Origin: Chloroflexi bacterium RBG_16_70_13
GTDB taxonomy: Bacteria; Chloroflexota; Limnocylindria; Limnocylindrales; CSP1-4
Direction: 5' to 3'
DNA: 6,851 nt
Assembly (NCBI GenBank): GCA_001795245.1
Contig: MGOD01000141.1
Span: 5,388-12,238 of the forward strand
The notes under the pieces are model-generated. The model did not search any database. It saw nothing but the letters and a program-made list of their open reading frames with translations, and was not told the origin of the DNA. The position numbers and the translations under genes were made by a program. Of this stretch, positions 1 through 6,850 are shown in pieces (the first letter of the stretch is position 1; every line of letters begins with the position of its first letter).

Positions 1-122
1 GGCCTGTTCCCCCCACGGACCGGCCGCTCCCCTCGCCGGCTCCGGGCCCGGTTGGCCTCCCCCCGGCCGACGCGCACCGGGCCGCGGCCACGCCCGAGCC
101 GGCGCCGCCGATCGAGACGACC

Positions 123-1742
123 TCAGCGCCGGGCGGGCGGATCGACGACGGGGAGGGTGAAGCGGAAGACCGACCCGACGCCGTGGGTACTCTCTAGCCA
201 CATCCGGCCCCCGTGGTGCTCCACGATCTGGCGCGAGATCGGGAGGCCAAGCCCGGTGCCGCGGGGCTTGTCCGTCAGCGTGTCCCCGGCCTGCCCGAAC
301 TGCTCCCAAACCCGATCCCGGTCCTCGGGCGCGATGCCGATCCCGGTGTCGGCGACGGCGAAAACGATGTCGCCCGTGATCCGGCGCGCGGAGACCGTGA
401 CGGACCCGCTCGGGGTGAACTTGACCGCGTTCGAGAGCAGGTTGATGAGGACCTGGATGAGCCGGTCGCGGTCGCCCCGGGTCTCGGGCAGCCCGTCCTC
501 GACGTCGACGACGAGCGCCAGGCCGGTCTGCTCGAAGAGGGCCGCTGTCGCGGCGGTGGCCCGGGTGACGAGCTCGCCCACGTCGACCGGGTCGTCGCGC
601 CATTCGAGCCGGCCGGCCTCGATCTTGGCAAGGTCGAGGACGTCGTTGATGAGCGCCGTCAGGCGCTCCCCCTCGTCGACCATGATCCCGAGGTTGTCGC
701 CGACCTGGCGCATCGCCCGCTCGAGCTTCGGGTCGGCGGCGACGGCGGTGGGTGGGACGACGGGAAACACGACCTCCTCGAGACGCTTCCGGACGAGCTT
801 GGCGAAGCCGATGACCGATGTCAGCGGCGTCCGCAGCTCGTGACTGACGTTCGACAGGAACTGGCTCTTCGTCGCCGACGCCGCCTCGGCCACGGCTCGG
901 GCGGCCTGGGCCTCCTCGATCGCGCCGGCGAGGGCCGCGGTCCGTTGGGCCACCCGGCGCTCGAGCTCGGCCTTCTGGGCCTCGACCTCGGCGTACAGCC
1001 GGGCGTTCTCGATGGCGCCCGCGATGAGCGATCCGAGGGTGTAGAGGAGCGGCCCGTCGCTCGGGCTGACGTCGCGCCCGGACAGCCGGTTGTCGACCGC
1101 GAGGATCCCGACGGTCGCCGATTTCGTGACCAGGGGCGTGCCCAGGAACGAGGTGACGCCGAGGGCTGCGGCGAGCTGGCGGTTGGGCTCGAAGGGGTCG
1201 TCGTCGACGTCCTCGAAGAGCATCGGGCCGTCGGATCGGGCGAGCTGGCCGAGGAGGCTGTCCTCGACGTCGACCGGCGCCTCGAGGGCGGCGATGATCG
1301 CCGCGAGCTCGGGCGAGGCACCGACCGTCCGGCCGTGGGTCAGGACCCCGCGCTCGCGATCGAGGAGCAGGATCACCGCCCGGTCGAAGCGGAGGTGGCG
1401 GACGATCGATTCGAGGCTGACGTCGATGAGGGCGTCGAGGTCGAGGGTCGAGGAAACCGCGATCCCGAGCTCATTGAGCGTCGTCAATTCGGCGAGGCGG
1501 CCCTGGAGGCTGGCATTGGCGGCCTCGGTCTCGCGGAGCGTCCGCTCCATAAGGGCCTGCTGCGCGCGGAGGGCTCGGGCGCGGCGGCGGGCGTCGGCGC
1601 CGTAGAGGATCAGCCCAGCTGGCAGGAGCGTCGCCGCGACGAGCGCGACCTGCTCCCAGTACGGGCCCTGGATGACGAAGTAGACGAGGAGGACGGCGCT
1701 GCCGCCGATGCCGAGGACGAGGCTCGGAAGCCGGGTGCCCAC
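123..1742 (-). CDS. Membrane-anchored GAF-domain sensor histidine kinase
   Basis: This 539-residue protein autophosphorylates on histidine from ATP and should pass the phosphate to a receiver protein. Two hydrophobic segments (about residues 7-25 and 29-48) with a very short loop anchor it in the membrane, so sensing is likely cytoplasmic. A coiled coil (about 50-90) leads to a GAF domain (about 92-245), then a second coiled coil (245-290). The dimerisation domain has its H-box at 299-306 with phosphoacceptor His301. The ATPase domain shows the N-box (Asn434, Asn438), the G1 motif DTGIGI (Asp465, Gly467, Gly469) and the G2 motif GTGLGL (495-500). About 25 extra residues (roughly 320-345) lie between the two dimerisation helices. 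It starts at GTG, with AGGA five bases upstream. It is last in the likely operon; the adjacent receiver (2657-3037) is the obvious partner. The GAF ligand is unknown. Family certain, role inferred. Confidence 0.95.
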   Translation of the reverse strand: MGTRLPSLVLGIGGSAVLLVYFVIQGPYWEQVALVAATLLPAGLILYGADARRRARALRAQQALMERTLRETEAANASLQGRLAELTTLNELGIAVSSTLDLDALIDVSLESIVRHLRFDRAVILLLDRERGVLTHGRTVGASPELAAIIAALEAPVDVEDSLLGQLARSDGPMLFEDVDDDPFEPNRQLAAALGVTSFLGTPLVTKSATVGILAVDNRLSGRDVSPSDGPLLYTLGSLIAGAIENARLYAEVEAQKAELERRVAQRTAALAGAIEEAQAARAVAEAASATKSQFLSNVSHELRTPLTSVIGFAKLVRKRLEEVVFPVVPPTAVAADPKLERAMRQVGDNLGIMVDEGERLTALINDVLDLAKIEAGRLEWRDDPVDVGELVTRATAATAALFEQTGLALVVDVEDGLPETRGDRDRLIQVLINLLSNAVKFTPSGSVTVSARRITGDIVFAVADTGIGIAPEDRDRVWEQFGQAGDTLTDKPRGTGLGLPISRQIVEHHGGRMWLESTHGVGSVFRFTLPVVDPPARR

Positions 1743-1747
1743 CGCGA

Positions 1748-1751
1748 TCCT
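1748..1751 (-). promoter_or_regulatory. Ribosome binding site of the histidine kinase gene
   Basis: AGGA lies five bases before the GTG at 1742 on the minus strand. It supports GTG as the initiation codon and keeps both predicted membrane segments in the protein. Confidence 0.55.
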
Positions 1752-1769
1752 GGTTGTCCTTGCCGACCT

Positions 1770-1802
1770 TGAGCCCGCGAGGTCCGCGACGTTCGCGGCT
1801 CA
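1770..1802 (-). promoter_or_regulatory. Intercistronic hairpin between GAF gene and kinase gene
   Basis: TCGCGGCTCA (1793-1802) pairs with TGAGCCCGCGA (1770-1780), giving ten base pairs with one bulged base and a 12-base loop. The hairpin contains the TGA stop of the GAF gene and ends about 20 bases before the kinase ribosome site. No T-run follows, so a classical terminator is unlikely. A role in mRNA stability or in limiting read-through to the kinase is inference. Confidence 0.5.
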
Positions 1803-2609
1803 GCCGCGGCCGGCGGTCCGGAGGACGGCCTCGTGGGTCCGGGCCTGGTCGATCGTGGGCGCCGCGAGCGCGGCGATGGCCGCGAGGACCTTGAGGTCCG
1901 CGGCCCGGTACTCGACCGGTTGGTCGCTCCACGCCCCGACGACCCCGATCCGCTGCCCGCGCACCTTGAGCGGCGCGGCGATGATCGAGGCCATCGTCCG
2001 CTCCGCGGCGCTGGCCCGCAGATCCGCGGCCACGTCGTTGACGATCTCGGCCTCGCCGTCGAGGACGGCGCCCAGGATCCCGGCCCCGGCCCTCGCGCCG
2101 ACCAGGCCGGCCGGCGGCGCCTCCGCATCGTCGTCCGTCGATTCCAGCGCGCCCCGGGCGGTCCGCAGGAGGAGGAAGCCGGTCCCGCCGGCCGGCAGGC
2201 GGCCGGCCTCCCGGACGGCCACCGCCGCGACCGCGGGGATCTCGAGCGTCGCCCCGATCTGGTCGGCGAGGTCGTAGATGAGGTTCAGCTCGCGGTAGCG
2301 CTCGAGGGCCTCCTGGGCGAGGGCCCGCTTGTCGTGCTCGCGCGCGGCCGCGTAGCCGAGGACCGCCGCGATCGCCGCCGCGACGCGCCCGCCCTGGACC
2401 CAGCCGACGGCCTCGCCATCGAGGAGGATCGGAAAGCGCTGGCCCTCATCGGTGATGGCGCCGGCCGGCCCGGAGCCCTCACGATGGAGGATGACCGCCC
2501 CCTCGGCGTCGGTGACGATGACTCGCGCGTCCGTGCCGGCCAGGAGCCCTGAGAGCATCGGCGCCACGTGTCGATGGCGGGTGACAAGGCGCTTGAGGTC
2601 GACGTCCAT
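1800..2609 (-). CDS. Stand-alone GAF-domain sensor protein without output domain
   Basis: This 269-residue soluble protein appears to bind a small ligand or a protein partner. An N-terminal module (about 1-95) has a beta-rich segment (ARVIVTDAEGAVIL at 28-41, then FPILLDGEAVGWV at 59-71) followed by a helix. A helical connector (about 95-120, ALERYRELNLIYDLADQIG) leads into a GAF domain (about 120-260; IGVVGAW at 221-227). From memory, the same order (N-terminal module, helical connector, GAF) precedes phosphatase or cyclase output domains in some bacterial signalling proteins. Here the protein stops after the GAF domain, so it has inputs but no catalytic or DNA-binding part. It lies between a receiver gene and a GAF histidine kinase gene, so it may modulate them. 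ATG start; no clear Shine-Dalgarno sequence, because a 12-base tandem repeat occupies that position. The ligand cannot be told from sequence. Confidence 0.85.
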   Translation of the reverse strand: MDVDLKRLVTRHRHVAPMLSGLLAGTDARVIVTDAEGAVILHREGSGPAGAITDEGQRFPILLDGEAVGWVQGGRVAAAIAAVLGYAAAREHDKRALAQEALERYRELNLIYDLADQIGATLEIPAVAAVAVREAGRLPAGGTGFLLLRTARGALESTDDDAEAPPAGLVGARAGAGILGAVLDGEAEIVNDVAADLRASAAERTMASIIAAPLKVRGQRIGVVGAWSDQPVEYRAADLKVLAAIAALAAPTIDQARTHEAVLRTAGRG

Positions 2610-2611
2610 CG

Positions 2612-2637
2612 CGGTTGCCGTGTCGGTTGCCGTGTCG
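2612..2637. repeat. 12-base tandem repeat directly upstream of the GAF gene start
   Basis: The unit GGTTGCCGTGTC (plus strand) occurs twice back to back at 2613-2624 and 2625-2636, and the 12-base period extends from 2612 to 2637. It fills the untranslated leader just upstream of the GAF ATG (2607-2609) and takes the place of a purine-rich ribosome site. Confidence 0.85.
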
Positions 2638-2656
2638 CTCGCCGGCCGCGGGCGCT

Positions 2657-3037
2657 TCAGGCGCCCATGCCGAGCAGCTCGCGCGCCGTTGCGAGGAGCT
2701 CGTCGGGGTCGAAGGGCTTGGTGACGTAACGGTCCGCTCCGGCCGCCAGCCCGGCCTCGCGATCGACCGCCTGGCCCTTGGCGGTCAGGAGGACGACCTT
2801 CGTCGAGGCGAGGCCACGTTCATGCTTGATTGCGGCGCAGACCTCGAAGCCGTTCTTCCCCGGCATCATGACGTCGAGGAAAACGAGCTCGGGGCGGTGG
2901 ATCTCGACGACCTCGAGGGCCTCCTCGCCGTTGGCGGCGGTCAGCAGTTGGACGCCCTCGTCCTCGAGCTCCTCGAGGGTCTGCTCGATCAGCAGGCGAA
3001 TGTGCTGCTCGTCGTCGACGATGAGGACGGTCGGCAT
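2657..3037 (-). CDS. Stand-alone CheY-like response regulator (receiver domain only)
   Basis: This 126-residue protein is a complete receiver domain and nothing else. It takes phosphate from a histidine kinase on aspartate and signals by changing its binding to a partner. The acidic pair is Asp8-Asp9, the phosphoacceptor is Asp55 (LVFLDVMMPG), the switch threonine is Thr85 (LLTAK) and the conserved lysine is Lys107 (YVTKPF, with aromatic Tyr104 before it). An upstream in-frame ATG at 3103 would add 22 residues resembling no receiver. The ATG at 3037 places the first beta strand at the N-terminus and has GGAGA just before it, so it was chosen. It is first in the likely operon with the GAF protein and the GAF histidine kinase, which is its probable phosphodonor. 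With no output domain it could act like CheY, as a phosphorelay intermediate, or on an effector coded elsewhere. Confidence 0.95.
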   Translation of the reverse strand: MPTVLIVDDEQHIRLLIEQTLEELEDEGVQLLTAANGEEALEVVEIHRPELVFLDVMMPGKNGFEVCAAIKHERGLASTKVVLLTAKGQAVDREAGLAAGADRYVTKPFDPDELLATARELLGMGA

Positions 3038-3041
3038 GGGA

Positions 3042-3046
3042 TCTCC
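3042..3046 (-). promoter_or_regulatory. Ribosome binding site that fixes the response regulator start
   Basis: GGAGA lies four bases before the ATG at 3037 on the minus strand. It favours this start over the in-frame ATG at 3103. Confidence 0.7.
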
Positions 3047-3109
3047 GGGTGGGCGGGAGCGAGTCGGGTCGGGGGTCAACGAGCCGGGCGCCCGCGTCGC
3101 CATCGCGAA

Positions 3110-3182
3110 CGATGCCGGAAACGGCGGCCCCGCGCAACGCGAGGACGCCGCGGTACGACCGCGCCGGGGACCTCCGGCATCG
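3110..3182. repeat. 10-base perfect inverted repeat with 53-base spacer
   Basis: CGATGCCGGA (3110-3119) and TCCGGCATCG (3173-3182) are exact reverse complements within the divergent intergenic region. A short hairpin, CGCGGT-ACG-ACCGCG (3149-3163), lies inside the spacer. The pair may be a split operator, an RNA stem in a leader, or chance at this base composition. Confidence 0.4.
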
Positions 3183-3200
3183 CCTTCGGGCTGCTGATAC

Positions 3201-3227
3201 TCCGTGAAGGACGCAGTCCTACTCGGA
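3201..3227. promoter_or_regulatory. 27-base imperfect palindrome, candidate operator or leader hairpin
   Basis: The arms TCCGTGAAGGAC (3201-3212) and GTCCTACTCGGA (3216-3227) flank a 3-base centre and match at 10 of 12 positions. The inner five pairs (AGGAC/GTCCT) are perfect. It ends 37 bases before the transporter start and lies 164 bases upstream of the response regulator start, between divergent genes. This is where an operator for either direction would be expected. No convincing -10/-35 pair was found around it. Confidence 0.45.
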
Positions 3228-3264
3228 ATCCCGGGGCCGGCGTGAACGGCCCGCGCGGGCGGAG

Positions 3265-4581
3265 GTGCCGTGCCATCCTCTCGCGGTGCCCGGCGAAACC
3301 GACGAACCTGGTGAGCCCCACGACCCAGCAGCCGCGCCGCAGCCTGCCATCCACCCGAACCGGACCCTCTGGCTGCTCTCGATCGCGCATGCGGTCAACC
3401 ACGCCCAGGCCGTCATCCTGCCGCTGATCTTCCTGGCGATCATCGACGAGTTCCACGTGGGGGTCGAGGCGGTCACGTTCGTAGCCGCGGCCGGGGCGAT
3501 CGGGTCCGGGCTCGTCCAGGCGAGCTTCGCCTGGCTGACCCGCCACGTCGGGCGGCGGTGGCTCATGGGTTTCGGCGGGCTGCTGTTCGGGATCGGGTTC
3601 GCCGCCCAGGGGCTCGCGCAGTCGTTCGGGGCCTTCGCCGCGACGAGCATCGGCTCGCGGATCGGCGGCGCGCCCCAGCATCCGGTCGGCAACGGCCTCC
3701 TCGCCGAGCAGTTCCCGCCGGAGCGGCGGGGATTCGCGATCAGCGCCCACATCTCGGGCGGCAACGTCGGGACGGTCGTCGTGGCACTGTTCGGGCCGCT
3801 GCTCATGGCCGCCTATGGCTGGCGCGGCGTGTCGCTGATCTTCGGCCTGCCGGCGGCGCTCATCGCCCTCGCCATCGTCCGCTGGGTCCGCGAGCGGGGC
3901 ACGGACCGGGCGGCGGCCCGGGCCGAGGGCACCGTCCGCCAGGCACTCCGGGTGATCCTGGCCGACCGGGTCATTCGGCGGGTCTACCTCGCCTCGGTGC
4001 TGGGCGGCGGCGGTCGAGGCCTCGGCGTGGCGAACCTGTTCGCGCTCCTCTACCTGACGAAGGTCCTCGGTCTGCCGTCGTCGACGACCGACCTAATGTA
4101 CGGCGGGCTCATCGTCCTGTCGGTCCCGATGCCGCTCGTCGCGGGCTGGCTCTCGGACCGGCTCGGCCGGCGACCGGTGATCGTCGGGGCCTACCTCGGT
4201 GGCGCACTGGGCTTCGCGATCTTCATCCTGGCCGGCTCCTCCCTCCTCGGCCTTTGGGTCGGGCTCGTGGTGATGGGTCTTTTCTCGTTCGCCGAGAGCC
4301 CCCAGCTCCAGGCACTTCTGGCCGACGCCGCGCCGGCCGGCATCCGCGACACCGCCTTCGCGATCTACTTCACCCTCGCCTTCGGAATCGGCTCGCTCTG
4401 GACCGCCCTCTACGGCATGGTCATCTCGGTGGTCGGGGAGACCGCCGGCCTGCCAATCGTCTTCTGGGCGATGGCGGCCTCGTTCGTCGCGGCGGCGGTC
4501 GTCATGTGGCCGGTCCGCGACGTCGTCCGGGGCCCCGGCGCCGCGCCCACACCAACGCCGGAGCCAGTCGAGGTCGTCTGA
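3265..4581 (+). CDS. Major facilitator superfamily transporter
   Basis: This 438-residue inner-membrane protein is predicted to move a small solute using an ion gradient. Twelve hydrophobic segments can be placed near residues 35-60, 69-90, 99-117, 121-146, 165-184, 189-206, 240-264, 277-295, 304-323, 327-346, 362-388 and 394-415, with a charged cytoplasmic loop at 207-237 between the two halves. The signature loop after segment 2 appears as TRHVGRR (92-98), and its counterpart after segment 8 as GWLSDRLGRR (294-303). The HPVGNG and GGNVGT stretches (139-144, 165-170) recall the fosmidomycin-resistance branch of the family, but substrate and direction are unknown. GTG at 3265 is the most upstream start in frame (a stop lies at 3205-3207); GTG at 3286 is the alternative, and GGAGG at 3261-3265 is not ideally spaced for either. 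Residues 1-32 and the Pro/Thr tail (424-438) look disordered. It is divergent from the signalling genes. Confidence 0.9.
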   Translation: MPCHPLAVPGETDEPGEPHDPAAAPQPAIHPNRTLWLLSIAHAVNHAQAVILPLIFLAIIDEFHVGVEAVTFVAAAGAIGSGLVQASFAWLTRHVGRRWLMGFGGLLFGIGFAAQGLAQSFGAFAATSIGSRIGGAPQHPVGNGLLAEQFPPERRGFAISAHISGGNVGTVVVALFGPLLMAAYGWRGVSLIFGLPAALIALAIVRWVRERGTDRAAARAEGTVRQALRVILADRVIRRVYLASVLGGGGRGLGVANLFALLYLTKVLGLPSSTTDLMYGGLIVLSVPMPLVAGWLSDRLGRRPVIVGAYLGGALGFAIFILAGSSLLGLWVGLVVMGLFSFAESPQLQALLADAAPAGIRDTAFAIYFTLAFGIGSLWTALYGMVISVVGETAGLPIVFWAMAASFVAAAVVMWPVRDVVRGPGAAPTPTPEPVEVV

Positions 4582-4582
4582 G

Positions 4583-4596
4583 GGCCCGGCCGGGCC
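4583..4596. repeat. 14-base perfect palindrome just after the transporter stop
   Basis: GGCCCGGCCGGGCC begins one base after the transporter's TGA stop. It could fold into a short GC hairpin with a four-base loop. No T-run follows, so it is at most a weak terminator or a 3'-end stabiliser. Confidence 0.35.
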
Positions 4597-4603
4597 TCGG
4601 TGC

Positions 4604-4609
4604 TATCAT
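4604..4609 (+). promoter_or_regulatory. Candidate -10 box of the tRNA-Pro gene
   Basis: TATCAT matches the TATAAT consensus at five of six positions and lies 30 bases before the first base of the tRNA. That would place a transcription start near 4616 with a leader of about 24 bases. No good -35 element is seen at 16-18 bases upstream, where the GC palindrome lies. Confidence 0.4.
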
Positions 4610-4639
4610 CCGCGAGCCCTGTCAAACGGGCACCTCGGT

Positions 4640-5159
<520 letters not shown>

Positions 5160-6584
5160 TTAGCCCTCGATCTGCTGGTCGAGCAACTCCCCATTCGGAG
5201 CGAAGACGAGGATCGTCGGCGCCGTCCCTTCGCCGCCGCAGTACCCCTCGTCGCAGACGACGCCACGAGCGATCAGACGGCCGTCTCCGTCCACCGCAAG
5301 ATCGAGTACATGGGTCCGGGGGGCGAGGTCCACCGGCCAGCCGTCGACGACCCGGCCGTCGGGATCGAACGCGACTAGCGCACCGCCCATGTCGGTGGTG
5401 TCGGGAATCACGTGCTCCGTGGTCGACCAGGCGAGGGAGAGGTACAGCGTCCCGTCGCTCCCGAACAGTGGGCGGGTGACCACCACGCAGGGCGTGTCGC
5501 CAAAGAGACACCGCGTCTCGATGTCGGCGGGCAGGTCGATCGGCCCGCCGGATAGAGCCTGCCCATCCCGGCCGAGCATGACCAGTCGATCCCTGGCTTC
5601 GAAGACTCGGATCACGATCGCGACGCGCCCGTCCGGAGCCATGTACGGTGCCGCCGGGGCTGACAGTTGGTAGGGCCATCCGGGCCGGACGTCGCCACGC
5701 TCATCATGGCTCCAGACGCGACCCGAGGCGCTGACGTAGGTGATCCCGCCGTCGGCGTCGAGGACGGGTCCCGACGCGGCACCAAGGGACCCCCGCGGCC
5801 AGCCGGGCCGGATGCGGCCGTCGGCCGACCATGACGTGAACTCCGTCCGGCCGGCCGTCAGTTCGATGCCGATCGCGACGTCCTGGTACCCCCACGCGAA
5901 CACGGTCCCGTCGGTGGCGAGGGCGAAACCGCGGCAACCGTCCCCACCGTGCCCGTTCGGTGCGGGCGGGTCACCCGGGATCGGCTGTGGCCATCCCGCC
6001 CGGGGAGTGCCGTCCGGATCGAAGACATGAAGGGCGGCAATTGAACCCTCGGAGATCGCCACGTAGACGGCGCCGTCGGGGCCAATGTCGACCGCCGAGC
6101 CACGGAGGCCGCAGCCCAGGCTGAAGTCGTGCGACGCGACACTGGCGATCGAGCCGTCGATCCGAACCGGCCAGCCATCCACGGGTCGCCCGTCCGGGTC
6201 GAAGACGTGGACCGTCGCCCCGTCGCTCGGGATGCACCCGACGTAGGCAACACCGCCCGATCCCGTCTGAAGCTCGCGACACGGACCATCGACGACCATC
6301 GGCCAGCCCGCGCGTTCACGACCATCTTCCACAAAGTGGATCTCGCAGATCGTCTCTTCGTCACGGCACTCGATCGAGTGACCAGGTGCACCGGGCGCCT
6401 CGGGCGCGCCGGGCGTCGGACCACCCGACTCGACGGTCGTCGGCTCGGGCGCGGCAGTGCCGGTCGCGATCGGCGACGCGCCGATCGCGGTCGACCGCTC
6501 GGGCGACGACGACGGACCGGCATTGCATGCCACGAGGACGACGGCGATCACCGGGAGCAGCGCGATGGGCGATAGGCGACGCAT
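5160..6584 (-). CDS. Secreted lipoprotein with seven-bladed beta-propeller-like repeats
   Basis: This 474-residue protein begins with a lipoprotein signal peptide: Arg2-Arg3, a hydrophobic core, then LVAC with Cys20 as the lipidated residue. A Ser/Thr/Pro/Ala-rich tether (21-68) precedes the repeat domain. Seven inner-strand motifs of the DGxVYV type begin near 110, 170, 225, 279, 318, 377 and 434. Each is followed by a strand and turn like FDPDGRPVDGWP; GWP is at 93, 137, 197, 261, 302 and 415, and a degenerate GGP at 346. The lone GWP at 93 before the first inner strand fits propeller closure by the N-terminal strand. Ten cysteines besides Cys20 suggest disulfides outside the membrane. The closest familiar type is PQQ/FG-GAP-like propellers, used for binding rather than catalysis; no enzyme motif was seen. 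ATG at 6584 was chosen over 6620 because it gives a normal signal peptide. No Shine-Dalgarno sequence is evident. Ligand and partner are unknown. Confidence 0.85.
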   Translation of the reverse strand: MRRLSPIALLPVIAVVLVACNAGPSSSPERSTAIGASPIATGTAAPEPTTVESGGPTPGAPEAPGAPGHSIECRDEETICEIHFVEDGRERAGWPMVVDGPCRELQTGSGGVAYVGCIPSDGATVHVFDPDGRPVDGWPVRIDGSIASVASHDFSLGCGLRGSAVDIGPDGAVYVAISEGSIAALHVFDPDGTPRAGWPQPIPGDPPAPNGHGGDGCRGFALATDGTVFAWGYQDVAIGIELTAGRTEFTSWSADGRIRPGWPRGSLGAASGPVLDADGGITYVSASGRVWSHDERGDVRPGWPYQLSAPAAPYMAPDGRVAIVIRVFEARDRLVMLGRDGQALSGGPIDLPADIETRCLFGDTPCVVVTRPLFGSDGTLYLSLAWSTTEHVIPDTTDMGGALVAFDPDGRVVDGWPVDLAPRTHVLDLAVDGDGRLIARGVVCDEGYCGGEGTAPTILVFAPNGELLDQQIEG

Positions 6585-6670
6585 GGTCAAGACCCGCGTG
6601 AGAGACGATCGATGCCCCATGTGACGCTGTGCCGGTCGGTGTGTGTCGCGCTCTGGGCAAGTTGACTACG

Positions 6671-6850
6671 TCACGTCGGAAAGCGGACCCATCCGGCGAC
6701 CTCGAGATCGGCCGTCATCCCACCGGTGATGGTCGCGCAGCCCGCCACGATCGTTCCATCGTGTCGGGCGACCGACCCGCCACTGCCAGCCCTCCTACTT
6801 CGCGATCTCGTGCTCGACCGCACGTCGACCGCCAGCGCCAACCTGGCGGC
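6671..6850 (-). CDS. Possible 3' end of a gene entering from the right edge
   Basis: A minus-strand frame runs open from the window edge for 59 codons to TGA. Its last 35 or so residues (ending TADLEVAGWVRFPT) look protein-like. The part nearest the edge is Arg/Ser-rich and uses AGG and AGA codons, which is unlike the neighbours. A competing plus-strand frame starts at ATG 6729 and stays open to the edge for 41 codons with similar third-position GC. The window is too short to choose, and no family is recognised. Confidence 0.25.
   Translation of the reverse strand, partial: AARLALAVDVRSSTRSRSRRAGSGGSVARHDGTIVAGCATITGGMTADLEVAGWVRFPT

Noticed and set aside
1..122. A terminator or further gene downstream of the histidine kinase
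   Set aside because: Short GC palindromes such as CCGGGCCCGG occur, but none is followed by a T-run, and no start codon with a ribosome site leads a credible frame.
213..1772. A 519-codon plus-strand frame opposite the histidine kinase
   Set aside because: It is the antisense shadow of a gene with clear H, N, G1 and G2 boxes. Its product is a low-complexity Arg/Asp/Gly-rich sequence without any recognisable domain.
3038..3103. An N-terminal extension of the response regulator from ATG at 3103
   Set aside because: The 22 added residues resemble no receiver domain, and a good ribosome site precedes the ATG at 3037.
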